Part shown: piece after piece, positions 16,726 through 25,688 of the stretch
How positions within the stretch are numbered: the first letter of the stretch is position 1
Layout: each line of letters begins with the position of its first letter
NCBI RefSeq assembly: GCF_041435335.1
Contig: NZ_CP108430.1
Coordinates: 7,970,001-8,034,000 of the forward strand
From: Streptomyces sp. NBC_01283
GTDB taxonomy: Bacteria > Actinomycetota > Actinomycetes > Streptomycetales > Streptomycetaceae
DNA length: 64,000 bases
Direction: 5' to 3'
Notes under the pieces: model-generated
The model's database searches: none
What the model was told of the DNA's origin: nothing
Seen by the model: the letters and a program-made list of their open reading frames with translations, nothing else
Program-made: the position numbers and the translations under genes

Positions 16726-17861
16726 TGGCCCGTATACAAGCGCCTGCACGCGCACGCGCACGCGGCCTGGGACGCCTCGTGGCCGTCCTCGTCGCCCTCG
16801 CCCTGCTCACGGCGGCCGGGATCGCCGGTGTGGCGGCCCTCGCCCGGAGCGGGGACGGCAAACACATCACCGCCTACTTCGACCGGGCCGTCGCCGTCCA
16901 CGAAGGGTCCGACCTCAGGGTGCTCGGGGTCCGCGTCGGCAGCGTCGACGAGATCCGGCCCCAGGGCACGCAGGTACGGGTACGGCTCTCCCTCGACGAA
17001 GGAGTGAAGGTGCCCGCCCGGGTCCAGGCCGTCGTGGTCGCCCCCAGCGTGGTGTCCGGGCGGTTCGTGCAGCTCAGCCCCGCCTACAGCAGCGGCCCGC
17101 AGATCCGCGACGGCGCCGTCATCAGCGCCGAGCACACGGCGACCCCCGTCGAGGTCGACGAACTCCTCAAGAGTGTCACCGAGTTGAGTGACGCGCTGGG
17201 CCCCGACGGTGCGAACAAGGACGGCGCCCTGGCGGGGCTCGTCAAGGCCGGAGCGAAGAACCTCGACGGCAACGGCAAGAACATCGGCGACACCATCCAC
17301 CAGCTCGGCGGCGCGTCCGCCGTCCTCAACGGAAACAGCGGCGACCTCGTCCGGACCGTCGAGCAGCTGCAGCAGTTCATCACCCTGCTCAAGCGCAAGG
17401 ACGGCCAAGTGCGCCGCGCCGAGACCCAGTTGGCCGACGTCGCGGGCTTCCTCGCCGAGGACAAGGACGACCTGGCCGCCACCCTCAAGGACCTCGGCAC
17501 CGCGCTCGGTCAGGTCAAGGGCTTCATCAGGGACAACCGGGGCCGCCTCAAGTCGAACGTGGACAAGCTGGCGGGCCTCACCCGGTCCGTCGTCGACCAG
17601 CGGTCCTCGGTGGCCGAGGCCCTGGACGTGCTGCCGCTGGCCGCCGGCAACCTCGACCAGGCGTACAACCCGCGCACCCGCACCATCGACGGCCGCGCCG
17701 ACATCAACGAACTGGCCGGGACGACGGGCGCCGGGAAAGGCGACACCGACGATCTCATCGCCGTCCCCGAAAAGCGGATCAAGAACCTGCCCGCCCTGCC
17801 GCTGCCACCGGCCGGCACCGTGTACGGCTCGCCGGGCGATGCCGGGGGAGGCCGACCGTGA
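16725..17861 (+). CDS. mceD: MceD subunit
   Basis: A 378-residue MCE-domain protein. It has an Arg/Ala-rich cytoplasmic N-terminus, one membrane anchor (LVAVLVALALLTAAGIAGVA) and an MlaD domain with YFDRAVAVHEGSDLRVLGVR. A long helical region with LADVAGFLAEDKDDLAATLK follows, then a proline-rich C-terminus. ATG 16725 overlaps the mceC stop by one base (TGATG). Confidence 0.92.
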   Translation: MARIQAPARARARGLGRLVAVLVALALLTAAGIAGVAALARSGDGKHITAYFDRAVAVHEGSDLRVLGVRVGSVDEIRPQGTQVRVRLSLDEGVKVPARVQAVVVAPSVVSGRFVQLSPAYSSGPQIRDGAVISAEHTATPVEVDELLKSVTELSDALGPDGANKDGALAGLVKAGAKNLDGNGKNIGDTIHQLGGASAVLNGNSGDLVRTVEQLQQFITLLKRKDGQVRRAETQLADVAGFLAEDKDDLAATLKDLGTALGQVKGFIRDNRGRLKSNVDKLAGLTRSVVDQRSSVAEALDVLPLAAGNLDQAYNPRTRTIDGRADINELAGTTGAGKGDTDDLIAVPEKRIKNLPALPLPPAGTVYGSPGDAGGGRP

Positions 17862-19009
17862 AGAACCGCACCGCACGTATCGCGCTGGGCCTCTGCCTCA
17901 CCGTGACCCTCACGGGCCTCGCCCTGGGCTCCGGCGGCCTCCCGGACTTCGAGGGCCTCCAGGACCTGCCGCTGCCCGGCGGCGCCGACCTCGGCGACCA
18001 TCCGTACGAGATCACCGCCGAGTTCCGGGACGTCGTCAGTCTCTTCCCGCACTCCGCGGTCAAGGTCAACGACGTCGAGGTCGGCCGCGTCACCCGGATC
18101 TCCCTCGCCGACGACGGCTGGACCGCCCGCGTCACCCTCAAGGTCAACGGCGGCGTACGGCTGCCCGCCAACGCCTACGCCAACCTGGAGCAGTCCAGCG
18201 TCCTCGGCGAGAAGTACGTCCAACTAGTCGCCCCCAAGGACATGCGGGCCCGCCCCGACCTCCAGGACACCAGGACCGGCACCACGGCGGCGTACGCGGA
18301 CGACCGGGGCCGGTTGCGCGACGGGTCCGTCATCCCGGTCGCCCGCACCAACCGCAACCCCGAGGTCGAGGAGGTCCTCGGCGCCCTGTCGATGGTGCTC
18401 GGCGGCGGTGGCGTCCAGCAGATCGAGACCATCTCCAGCGAACTCAACAAGGCACTCGGCGGCAACGAGGGCGAAGTCCGCTCCGTGCTGCGGCAGATCA
18501 ACACCACCGCGAAGAGCCTCGACAAGAACAAGAAGCACATCACCGCCGCCCTCGACGGCATGAACCGGCTCTCCACCACCCTCGCCACCCGCGACCGCAA
18601 GATCGGCGAGATCCTGCGTGAACTGCCGCCCGGACTGAAGGTCCTCAGCGACCAGCGCTCCTCCCTCGTCGGCATGCTGCGCGCCCTGGACTCGCTCTCC
18701 ACCGTCGCGGTCGACACCGTCGACCGCACCAAGGACGACCTCGTGACCGACCTCAAGGCCCTCGCACCGGTCCTGAAGAACCTCGCCGACGCGGGCGCCG
18801 ACCTGCCCGAGTCGCTGCAGGTGATGTTCACCTATCCGTTCACCGACGAGGTGCTCACCGGAGTGAAGGGCGACTACCTCAACGTCTATCTGAAGATCGC
18901 GGCAGCCCCCGGCACGCAGATCGTGCCGCCGATCCGCGGTGGTGGCACCGCCACGCGCTCGTCCCTGCCGCTGCCCGCGGTCACCGGAACGTCAGGAGGC
19001 GGCTCCTAG
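17858..19009 (+). CDS. mceE: MceE subunit without a lipobox cysteine
   Basis: A 383-residue MCE-domain protein. In most actinobacteria MceE is a lipoprotein; here the hydrophobic leader reads LCLTVTLTGLALGSGG. It has no cysteine at the expected lipobox position before LPDFEGLQDLPLPGG, so it should be either cleaved or kept as a plain membrane anchor. The MlaD domain (EFRDVVSLFPHSAVKVNDVE) and the helical region are normal. GTG 17858 overlaps mceD (GTGA). Confidence 0.9.
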   Translation: MKNRTARIALGLCLTVTLTGLALGSGGLPDFEGLQDLPLPGGADLGDHPYEITAEFRDVVSLFPHSAVKVNDVEVGRVTRISLADDGWTARVTLKVNGGVRLPANAYANLEQSSVLGEKYVQLVAPKDMRARPDLQDTRTGTTAAYADDRGRLRDGSVIPVARTNRNPEVEEVLGALSMVLGGGGVQQIETISSELNKALGGNEGEVRSVLRQINTTAKSLDKNKKHITAALDGMNRLSTTLATRDRKIGEILRELPPGLKVLSDQRSSLVGMLRALDSLSTVAVDTVDRTKDDLVTDLKALAPVLKNLADAGADLPESLQVMFTYPFTDEVLTGVKGDYLNVYLKIAAAPGTQIVPPIRGGGTATRSSLPLPAVTGTSGGGS

Positions 19010-20220
19010 TGCTCACCCTCTCCACCCACCTCAAGAACATCGCTTTTCTCGTCCTCGGCGTGGTCGTCCTCGCACACATCGCCACGACGTACGCCGACCT
19101 GGGACGGTACGTGGGCGCCCGCGACCACTACACGGTCAGGGTCGAACTCGCCGAGACCGGCGGCCTGTTCAGCCAGGGAAACGTCACCTACCGGGGCGTC
19201 GACGTCGGCCGCGTAGAGGCCGTCGAGTTGACCCCCGACGGAGTCGAGGCCCGCATCCGCATCAAGGAATCGGCGCCGAAGATCCCCAGCGACCTGGAGG
19301 CGAAGGTCGCGCACCTCTCGGCGGTCGGCGAGCAGTACCTCGATCTGAGCCCGCGCACCGTCGACGGGCCCTACCTCGCCGACGGTTCCGTGGTCCCGCG
19401 CGGGGCCACGCGAACTCCCGCGCCGGTCACCGACGTACTCGCCAGCGTCGATCGGCTCGCCTCCTCGGTGGACACTGCCGCACTGCGCACGGTCGTCGAC
19501 GAGCTCGGCAAGAGCTTCGAGGGACGTGGACAGGACCTGCAGATCCTCATCGACACCAGCAGCGAATTCATCCGTGCTGCCGACAAGGCACTGCCCGCCA
19601 CCACCCGCCTCCTCATCGACGGCGAGACCGTCCTGCGCACCCAGAACCAGCGGTCCGACGCCCTGAAATCCTTCGCGAGCGGTGCCGCCGAACTGGCCGC
19701 GCAGCTCAAGAGGTCCGACCCCGATCTGCGCCGCCTCATCGCCCAAACACCGGACGCGGCAACCCAGTTCACAGCGCTGCTGCGCGACACCGACCCCGGG
19801 CTCGGCGTCGTGCTCGCCAACCTCGTCACCACCTCCGAGCTCCTGGTGACCCGCCAGCGCGGCACCCGCGAACTGATGGTGCGCATCCCGCAGGTCGCAG
19901 CCACCGGAGCCACCGCCGTCGGCCCCGACGGAGTGCGCTTCGGCATGACCACCACGTTCTTCAAGCCGCTGCCCTGCACCGCCGGATACGGCGCCACCCC
20001 CTACCGCAACGGCCTCGACACCTCACCGGCCCCCGCCAACACCAAGGCGGCCTGCACCGCGAACCCCGCCGGCGGCCAGAACGTACGCGGCTCCGCCAAC
20101 GCACCGCGCGGCGGCGTGCCCGAGCCCGCACGGGCCGCGGCGGGCGGCCTCGGGCACGGCCAGGAGCCGTCCGGAAGCCCGACCGACCTGGGCGGGCTGC
20201 TCGGGATGGGGGAGTCGTGA
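19009..20220 (+). CDS. mceF: MceF subunit
   Basis: A 403-residue MCE-domain protein. A membrane anchor near the N-terminus (NIAFLVLGVVVLAHIATTYA) precedes the MlaD domain with LAETGGLFSQGNVTYRGVDV. A helical region and a Gly/Pro-rich tail with GLGHGQEPSGSPTDLGGLLG follow. GTG 19009 shares its G with the TAG of mceE, so it is translationally coupled. It is the sixth and last Mce subunit. Confidence 0.92.
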   Translation: MLTLSTHLKNIAFLVLGVVVLAHIATTYADLGRYVGARDHYTVRVELAETGGLFSQGNVTYRGVDVGRVEAVELTPDGVEARIRIKESAPKIPSDLEAKVAHLSAVGEQYLDLSPRTVDGPYLADGSVVPRGATRTPAPVTDVLASVDRLASSVDTAALRTVVDELGKSFEGRGQDLQILIDTSSEFIRAADKALPATTRLLIDGETVLRTQNQRSDALKSFASGAAELAAQLKRSDPDLRRLIAQTPDAATQFTALLRDTDPGLGVVLANLVTTSELLVTRQRGTRELMVRIPQVAATGATAVGPDGVRFGMTTTFFKPLPCTAGYGATPYRNGLDTSPAPANTKAACTANPAGGQNVRGSANAPRGGVPEPARAAAGGLGHGQEPSGSPTDLGGLLGMGES

Positions 20221-20717
20221 GGCGCCGGCACGCGTGGTGGGCGGCGCTGCTTGCGGGAGCGCTGTTCTGCGGCTTCTCGGGATGGACCTACGCGCAGACA
20301 CGTGCCGACGGCGATCTGGCCCACGCCCGCGCCCGTGACAGCGCACTGACTGCCGCGCGCAGACACATCGCGCTGCTCAACACCATGGACGGCAAGGACG
20401 TACGGGCCTCGCTGCGTGCCTGGACGAATGCGGCGGAGGGGCCGCTCGCGGACGAGCTGCGGCGTACGGGCGATGACAGCGCCAAGGCCCTCGAACAGGA
20501 GGGCACCAGCACCCGCGCCGCGGTCACCGATGCGGCGGTCGTCGCCCTGGACACCCGGGCGGGCACGGCGAAGGTCATCGCCACGGTCCGCGTCGAGGTG
20601 ACCGAACGCGGCGGCAAGTCCACCACGGACCGCAAACGCTTCGAGGCGGGCCTCGACGACAAGGGTGCGGGCTGGAAGCTCAGCTCGCTGACGGCGGTGC
20701 CGGTCGCGGCGGAATGA
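20217..20717 (+). CDS. Mce-associated membrane protein 1
   Basis: A 166-residue protein. One N-terminal membrane helix (AWWAALLAGALFCGFSGWTY) is followed by a small extracytoplasmic domain of the Mce-associated type, with HIALLNTMDGKDVRASLRAW and a C-terminal GWKLSSLTAVP. It closely resembles the protein at 21430 (LNTLDHRDLAHGLDAWERSA; GWKLSGLGQAP). GTG 20217 overlaps mceF. Such proteins stabilise or assemble Mce complexes in mycobacteria; a similar role is likely here. Confidence 0.8.
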   Translation: MRRRHAWWAALLAGALFCGFSGWTYAQTRADGDLAHARARDSALTAARRHIALLNTMDGKDVRASLRAWTNAAEGPLADELRRTGDDSAKALEQEGTSTRAAVTDAAVVALDTRAGTAKVIATVRVEVTERGGKSTTDRKRFEAGLDDKGAGWKLSSLTAVPVAAE

Positions 20718-20777
20718 ATCGGAATGCAGGGGAATGGCGCGGAACGGAAGGGGACGCAGCAACATGAGAGGTCGTAG

Positions 20778-21374
20778 ATGAGCGCCGGACTGAAACCCCA
20801 GCGTGCGGCGGCGTCCGATGCCGTCGACGGCGATGTCGACACGAAGGTGGCGCTGCCCGCGGGCCGTCTCCGCGGTGGCCGCGGAGGCCGCACGCTGGTC
20901 GCCCTCGTCCTCGCCGCGCTGCTTCTCACCGGCGGCACGCTCCTCGTCCTCACCGACAGGACCGCGAACACACCGGGAGCCGCCAACCAGGCGCTGACCG
21001 ACGGCGAGCGGACCCGCCGGGTCATCGCGGACGTCAGCGACGCCCTCGCCGTGGTCTTCACCTACACGCCCCACGACCTGGCCACCACCGAGCGACGCGC
21101 CCGCGATGTGCTGCGGGGCCAGGCGGCGAAGGACTACCGCGCCCTGTTCGGCAAGCTCCGCAGGCAGGTCGGCAAGCAGCAGTTGTCGCTCACCACTCAG
21201 GTGGTCCGGGCGGGAGCCGTCGAACTCAGCGGTGACGGCGCGCGGTTACTGGTCTTTCTCGACCAGCGGGCCAAGCGCAAGGGCGCCAGGGCGACCACCG
21301 CGGCCGCCCAGCTCTCGGTCACCGCGCGCCTGGACGACGGCCACTGGACGATCACCGACATCACGGCCCGCTAG
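20778..21374 (+). CDS. Mce-associated membrane protein 2, with a TTA codon
   Basis: A 198-residue protein. A cytoplasmic N-terminus and a membrane helix (TLVALVLAALLLTGGTLLVL) lead into a SnoaL/VirB8-like exterior domain (DALAVVFTYTPHDLATTERR to DGHWTITDITAR). It is paralogous to the gene at 21987. Codon at 21246-21248 is TTA in frame (ARLLVFLDQ), the only TTA I found in the mce operon. Start ATG 20778, 60 bp after the previous gene. Confidence 0.78.
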   Translation: MSAGLKPQRAAASDAVDGDVDTKVALPAGRLRGGRGGRTLVALVLAALLLTGGTLLVLTDRTANTPGAANQALTDGERTRRVIADVSDALAVVFTYTPHDLATTERRARDVLRGQAAKDYRALFGKLRRQVGKQQLSLTTQVVRAGAVELSGDGARLLVFLDQRAKRKGARATTAAAQLSVTARLDDGHWTITDITAR

Positions 21375-21429
21375 GCCCGCCAGGGTGCTCACGCCACTAG
21401 GCCGGCCGGTCCGGTTAGGAGAGAGGGAC

Positions 21430-21975
21430 ATGGCACGTACGACAGCCCGGCACCGTACGAGACTTTCGCTCGCCGCAGCGGCGGCCGCCTTCGCCCTGGG
21501 CTTCGCGGGCTGGACGGGCTCGTCCTGGTACGCGGCGGCCCACGACGACTCCGCCCGCTTCGCGGAGACCCGGGACGAGGTCCTCGCGGCGGGCGAACAG
21601 GCCGCCCTGAACCTGAACACCCTCGACCACCGCGACCTCGCACACGGCCTGGACGCCTGGGAGCGGTCCGCCACCGGAAGCCTTCTCGATGAACTGCGCA
21701 AGGGCAGGCCCGAGTTCGAGAAACAGGTGCGGACCGCGCGCACGGTCACCACGGCCGAGGTGCTGTCCGGGGCCGTGACCGAACTGGACGAACGTGAGGG
21801 CAGGGCAGGCGTGATGATCGCGATACGGATCACCGTCGACCCGCCGAAGAAGAAGCCGAGCACCAAGGAGAGCCGACTGCTCGGCGAGCTCACCCGTACC
21901 GGCGAAGGCTGGAAGCTGAGCGGGCTCGGCCAGGCCCCCGCGGGCGAGACGCCCACCGACACTCCGTCCGACTGA
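21430..21975 (+). CDS. Mce-associated membrane protein 3
   Basis: A 181-residue paralogue of the gene at 20217. An N-terminal membrane helix (SLAAAAAAFALGFAGWTGSS) is followed by a domain with LNLNTLDHRDLAHGLDAWER and TRTGEGWKLSGLGQAP near the C-terminus. Start ATG 21430 behind GGAGAGAGGG. It begins the second copy of the two-gene module. Confidence 0.78.
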   Translation: MARTTARHRTRLSLAAAAAAFALGFAGWTGSSWYAAAHDDSARFAETRDEVLAAGEQAALNLNTLDHRDLAHGLDAWERSATGSLLDELRKGRPEFEKQVRTARTVTTAEVLSGAVTELDEREGRAGVMIAIRITVDPPKKKPSTKESRLLGELTRTGEGWKLSGLGQAPAGETPTDTPSD

Positions 21976-21986
21976 GGGACTGATCC

Positions 21987-22637
21987 ATGTCGACGACACG
22001 CCATATGGTCAACCGACAGAGGCGGTTGGCCGCGGTCAAGGCCCGCGAGGTACCCGCGCCCGCACCGCGAGCCCCGCGCCCGAACTCCCGGCTGCGCCGG
22101 TCCGGGCCTGCCCGGACCGCGCGGGGACCCGTCCCCTGGCCTCTGCTGCTAGCTCTGCTCGCCGTACTGGCCACGGCCTTCGCGGTCTTCGCCCACCACC
22201 GGGCCGACGGCCTGCGTGACGTACCTGCCCTGCGCAATGCGGCGCTGACCGACACCTCCCGCACCAGCGAGGTGAAGGGCTCGGTCGGCCAGGCCGTCGA
22301 CGCGGTCTTCTCCTACGACCACAACGACCCGGGCCGGACGGAGAAGGCCGCGGGCGCACACCTCACCGGCAAGGCGGTCGGCCAGCACCGGGAGATGCTC
22401 GCGCAGGTCCGCGCCCAGGGAGAGCGGCAGAAGCTCGTCCTCAGCACCACCGTCACGCACAGCGCGGTCGAGGCCATCGACGGCGACCGGGCCCGGGCCC
22501 TGGTGTTCGCCGACCAGAGCAACACCAGTACCGCCAAGGGTGGTTCGGCCAGCCACGCGGCAGCGATGTTCGCCGTGGACGTGGTCTACCGGGGCGGCAC
22601 CTGGCGCATCGCGAACATCGACACGTTCAGCAGATGA
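21987..22637 (+). CDS. Mce-associated membrane protein 4
   Basis: A 216-residue paralogue of the gene at 20778. A long basic, proline-rich cytoplasmic N-terminus and a membrane helix (PLLLALLAVLATAFAVFAHH) precede an exterior domain with AVDAVFSYDHNDPGRTEKAA and a C-terminal GGTWRIANIDTFSR, matching DGHWTITDITAR in the paralogue. Start ATG 21987, 11 bp after the preceding stop. Confidence 0.78.
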   Translation: MSTTRHMVNRQRRLAAVKAREVPAPAPRAPRPNSRLRRSGPARTARGPVPWPLLLALLAVLATAFAVFAHHRADGLRDVPALRNAALTDTSRTSEVKGSVGQAVDAVFSYDHNDPGRTEKAAGAHLTGKAVGQHREMLAQVRAQGERQKLVLSTTVTHSAVEAIDGDRARALVFADQSNTSTAKGGSASHAAAMFAVDVVYRGGTWRIANIDTFSR

Positions 22638-22657
22638 GAGTCGTAGGGGAGTCAGGC

Positions 22658-23236
22658 ATGGAGATCACGAGACGGAAGCGGCACACCGCCGCGCTCATGT
22701 CCGCCGCCTTGGGGGTCGCGGTCGCGGCGGTGGTGTCGGGATGCAGTTCGCGTGTCGACGAAGACCCGAAGGTCGACTGGGCCTCGGACGTCTGCGACAG
22801 CGTGCGGGACGTCGGGTCCAAGCTGACGGTGCCCACCGCGGACAGCAGGGACGCCAAGAAATACCACGCGGAGGTCGTCACCTTCATGGACGCGCTCGGT
22901 CGCCAACTCGGCGCGCTGGACGCGAAGATGCGGCAGGAGGGCGCACCGCCGGTCGAGGGTGGCGACGCCGCGTACAAGACGGCGCTCGCCAACCTCCGCA
23001 ACGCCCGCAGCAGCCTCGCCGGTACCACCGCCGAGCTCAAGAAAGCCAAGGTCACCGACGAGAAGTCCCTGAAGGCGGCGCTGAAGAAGGCCGGCAAGGG
23101 CATGGACCAGGCCAGTGCCTACCAGGGCCCCGCCCATGACTTCCGCGCCGACCCCGCACTCAAGCAGGCCTTCGAGAAGGCACCGCAGTGCGCGAACCTG
23201 CCCGGCGCCGGAGGCTCGGCGCCGTCGGCAGGGTAA
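22658..23236 (+). CDS. Small secreted lipoprotein at the end of the mce operon
   Basis: A 192-residue protein. Basic residues and a hydrophobic leader end in a lipobox VVSGC, so it should be lipid-anchored on the outer face of the membrane. The mature part is helical with two further cysteines (VCDSVRD, APQCANL) that could pair. Start ATG 22658 follows AGGGGAG; the upstream start at 22634 overlaps the previous gene and gives a worse signal peptide. No catalytic motif. Its position suggests an accessory to the Mce importer; function unknown. Confidence 0.75.
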   Translation: MEITRRKRHTAALMSAALGVAVAAVVSGCSSRVDEDPKVDWASDVCDSVRDVGSKLTVPTADSRDAKKYHAEVVTFMDALGRQLGALDAKMRQEGAPPVEGGDAAYKTALANLRNARSSLAGTTAELKKAKVTDEKSLKAALKKAGKGMDQASAYQGPAHDFRADPALKQAFEKAPQCANLPGAGGSAPSAG

Positions 23237-23253
23237 GGGCGGGGCGCCGCCCT
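23236..23253 (+). terminator. Hairpin at the end of the mce operon
   Basis: AGGGCGG and CCGCCCT form a 7-bp stem with a GGCG loop, beginning at the last base of the lipoprotein stop codon. It is a short but plausible operon terminator. Confidence 0.5.
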
Positions 23254-23426
23254 GCTCCTGGAGAAATGCAGTTGAGGGGGAACCTTGGGAGCCATAGGCT
23301 GACCAGGCTCAAGATCCATGCGTTCGAATGAGGTGCATTTGATGACGGTCCGAGCAACGGCTGCCGACTCCGGTCGGCTGTCTCCCGCGTACACCGTGAC
23401 CGCATCAAACCTAAGGAACACCTCTC

Positions 23427-24173
23427 GTGGATCTTCCACGCATCTTCACCATTCGCGAAAGTAGCCACCGCCTCCACAACCCGATCACCCCCGGCAAGGT
23501 CGCCGCCCTGGGCCAGGCCCTGCACCTGACACCCGGGACGCGTGTGCTCGACCTCGCCAGCGGATCGGGCGAGATGCTGTGCACCTGGGCCCGTGACCAC
23601 GGCGTCACCGGGACCGGGGTGGACATCAGCACGGTGTTCACCGAGAAGGCCCGCGCCCGTGCCGCCGAACTCGGCGTCGCCGACCGGGTCACCTTCGTGC
23701 ACGACGATGCCTCCGGCTTCGTCGCGGACGAGCCGGTCGATCTCGCCGCGTGCGTCGGCGCCACCTGGATCGGGGGCGGCGTCGCCGGCTCCGTCGAGCT
23801 CCTGGGCGGGAGCCTGCGCCCCGGGGGCCTCATGCTGATCGGCGAGCCGTACTGGCGTCGGGAAGCGCCGGACCAGGAAACCGCGGAAGCCTGCCACGCC
23901 GGCGGCAAGGACGACTTCCTGGCACTTCCGGAGCTGATCGAGCAGTTCGGCGGTCTCGGGTACGACGTCGTGGAAATGGTGCTGGCCGATCAGGACAGCT
24001 GGGACCGGTACCGGGCGGCACGGTGGCTCAACCTCCGCCGCTGGCTGGACGGGAACCCCGATGACGAGCTGGCCGCCGAGGTACGGGCCGAGCTCACCAC
24101 CGATCCCGCCCGCTATGCGCGCTACGAGCGTGAATACCTCGGCTGGGGGGTCTTCGCGCTGATGCGTCGCTGA
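23427..24173 (+). CDS. Class I SAM-dependent methyltransferase
   Basis: A 248-residue cytosolic methyltransferase. Motif I is VLDLASGSGEMLCTWA (about 38-53), the acidic residue of motif II is GTGVDIST, and then VTFVHDDASGF and LRPGGLMLIGEPYWRRE follow. Start GTG 23427 after AAGGA. The substrate is unknown. It sits alone between the mce operon and the surface-protein locus with its own upstream gap, so a link to either is not supported. Confidence 0.85.
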   Translation: MDLPRIFTIRESSHRLHNPITPGKVAALGQALHLTPGTRVLDLASGSGEMLCTWARDHGVTGTGVDISTVFTEKARARAAELGVADRVTFVHDDASGFVADEPVDLAACVGATWIGGGVAGSVELLGGSLRPGGLMLIGEPYWRREAPDQETAEACHAGGKDDFLALPELIEQFGGLGYDVVEMVLADQDSWDRYRAARWLNLRRWLDGNPDDELAAEVRAELTTDPARYARYEREYLGWGVFALMRR

Positions 24174-24212
24174 TGCGCCGCTGAAGCCGCCAGGGCTCCT
24201 GACGGCTCGATG

Positions 24213-24250
24213 AGTGTGGGTCCGGGCGGCATGCCGCCCGGACCCACACT
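24213..24250. terminator. Bidirectional terminator, 38-bp perfect palindrome
   Basis: Two 19-nt arms (AGTGTGGGTCCGGGCGGCA and its exact complement) adjoin with no spacer. It lies between the convergent methyltransferase gene (ends 24173) and surface-protein gene (ends 24259), so it should terminate both. Confidence 0.9.
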
Positions 24251-24258
24251 GGTCCTTG

Positions 24259-25518
24259 CTACTTCTTGTAGGTGAGGTCCATGTCGATGGTGTTGCCGGG
24301 ACCTGCCATGAAGGTGCTGATGATGTCGTTGAGGGCGCCGCAGCCCTTCAGACCGGGCAGGGTGTAGGTGCCCTTGAGCTTGCCGCCGGTGTACGGCTGG
24401 AAGCGGCCCTCGCTGGCGAGGTCGATCTTGGCGGGCGCGACCGTCTTGCAGTCGGGGCCCCCGCCGATGGGAATGCCGAAGGCGTTGACGCTGGAGAGCC
24501 TGACGAGCATCTCGGACTTCGACTTCAGGGCGCCGGCGGTGTCCAGCGTGCCGGTGGTCTTTCCGGTCTGCTCGAAGGCGATGTCCGCGGTCGTGGGCAG
24601 GAAGCCCATGATGGTGAACTTGCCCTTGGTCGGGTCGAGCCTCAGGTCGGCGTCGAAGGTGCCCTTGCTCAGGTCGTAGCGGGTGTCGATGCCGCCCGCC
24701 AGTGCCGCGTTGCCGTTGGCGGCCTTGATGGACGACGTGCCCTTGATGTCGAAGTTGAGCTTCACCGGGTCATCGCCCGGCGGGTCGGTGGGCGGGTCCG
24801 TAGGGGGGTCGGTCGGGGGATCGGTGGGCGGGTCGGTCGGTGGGTCCGTCGGCGGATCCGTGGGGTCCGTGCCGCCGCCGTTCACGGTCATCGTGTGCAG
24901 CGCGGTGGGCTGGCCCGCGTCCAGGGTGCAGTCCGCGGTGAACTCGTCGCCGTTCGGCGGTAGTTGGACGGGCTTCCCCTCGGCGTCCCGGGCGATCATG
25001 TTGTGCAGCTTGAGGCCCGTCACGTCGAACGTGGCCGTGCCCTCCTTCTCCCAGGTCAGCAGCCCGCCGGGCGACTTGCCGTTGGCGGTGAGGGTGAATC
25101 CTGCCGCCGGGTTGGGGATGTCGCCCTTGGCGACGGTGTTGACGACCTTGATGGGAAGGTTGCCGCTGCCGCCCGGCAGGGTCACGTTCACATCGGCGGT
25201 GGCCTTGCCCTCCAGCGTGACCGCGCCCATGACGCCTAGGCCCTGGGCGGCCCGCGCGCTGACCTTGGTGACGGCCTTGATGTCGTACTCGGGGACCGTC
25301 TCGCCCACCTTCATGGTGGTGGGCATGTCCGAGGTGATCTCAACTTCGATCGGGTCGTTGTTGATGATCGGGAACTTGCAGGTGTACTTCTGGGTGAGCT
25401 TCACCGGGTCGGCGGAGGCGGAACCGCCGCTCAGGGTGACCAGGCCGGTGACGAGGCCGGCGGCCGCCACCGCGCTCAGGGCGGTGCGTGCCCTGACTTG
25501 TCTCTTGTGCGCTCCCAT
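24259..25518 (-). CDS. Secreted two-domain DUF6801-like surface protein
   Basis: A 419-residue exported protein. The signal peptide ends in SGGSASADP. The N-terminal domain (about 40-215) starts KLTQKYTCKFPIINNDPIEV and ends DEFTADCTLD, with a likely Cys-Cys pair. A (PTDP)n linker follows. A C-terminal domain contains MGFLPTTADIAFEQTGKTTG and GLKGCGALNDIISTFMAGPG. Both domains are echoed in the mce-operon leader protein at 9024. No membrane anchor or sorting signal, so probably released or wall-associated through its linker. Start ATG 25518 follows GAGAGG. Transcribed from the palindrome-containing promoter at 25689-25717. Confidence 0.8.
   Translation of the reverse strand: MGAHKRQVRARTALSAVAAAGLVTGLVTLSGGSASADPVKLTQKYTCKFPIINNDPIEVEITSDMPTTMKVGETVPEYDIKAVTKVSARAAQGLGVMGAVTLEGKATADVNVTLPGGSGNLPIKVVNTVAKGDIPNPAAGFTLTANGKSPGGLLTWEKEGTATFDVTGLKLHNMIARDAEGKPVQLPPNGDEFTADCTLDAGQPTALHTMTVNGGGTDPTDPPTDPPTDPPTDPPTDPPTDPPTDPPGDDPVKLNFDIKGTSSIKAANGNAALAGGIDTRYDLSKGTFDADLRLDPTKGKFTIMGFLPTTADIAFEQTGKTTGTLDTAGALKSKSEMLVRLSSVNAFGIPIGGGPDCKTVAPAKIDLASEGRFQPYTGGKLKGTYTLPGLKGCGALNDIISTFMAGPGNTIDMDLTYKK
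24781..24870. repeat. Tandem 12-bp coding repeat, (Pro-Thr-Asp-Pro)n linker
   Basis: Seven imperfect 12-bp units encode a PTDP repeat linker between the two domains of the surface protein. A shorter version of the same linker is encoded at about 26632-26712 in the neighbouring gene. A stiff, proline-rich spacer typical of wall-spanning proteins. Confidence 0.85.
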
Positions 25519-25688
25519 GGACTACCTCTCGGGCTACGTGAATGGGCACGAACGAACGTCGGTGCCACCTCTGCGATTCCGGACTCGCCGGCCCAGCCGT
25601 CCAGGGAAATCGGAGAGGCGAAATGCGCCGTCGCGAGGAATCTGCCGACAGAATTGCTGCGGGCAATACGGCGGTGTTTCGAATACGC

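Noticed and set aside
24781..24870. Regular 12-bp repeats considered as a CRISPR-like array
   Set aside because: They are in-frame PTDP codons of a surface-protein linker with no spacers.
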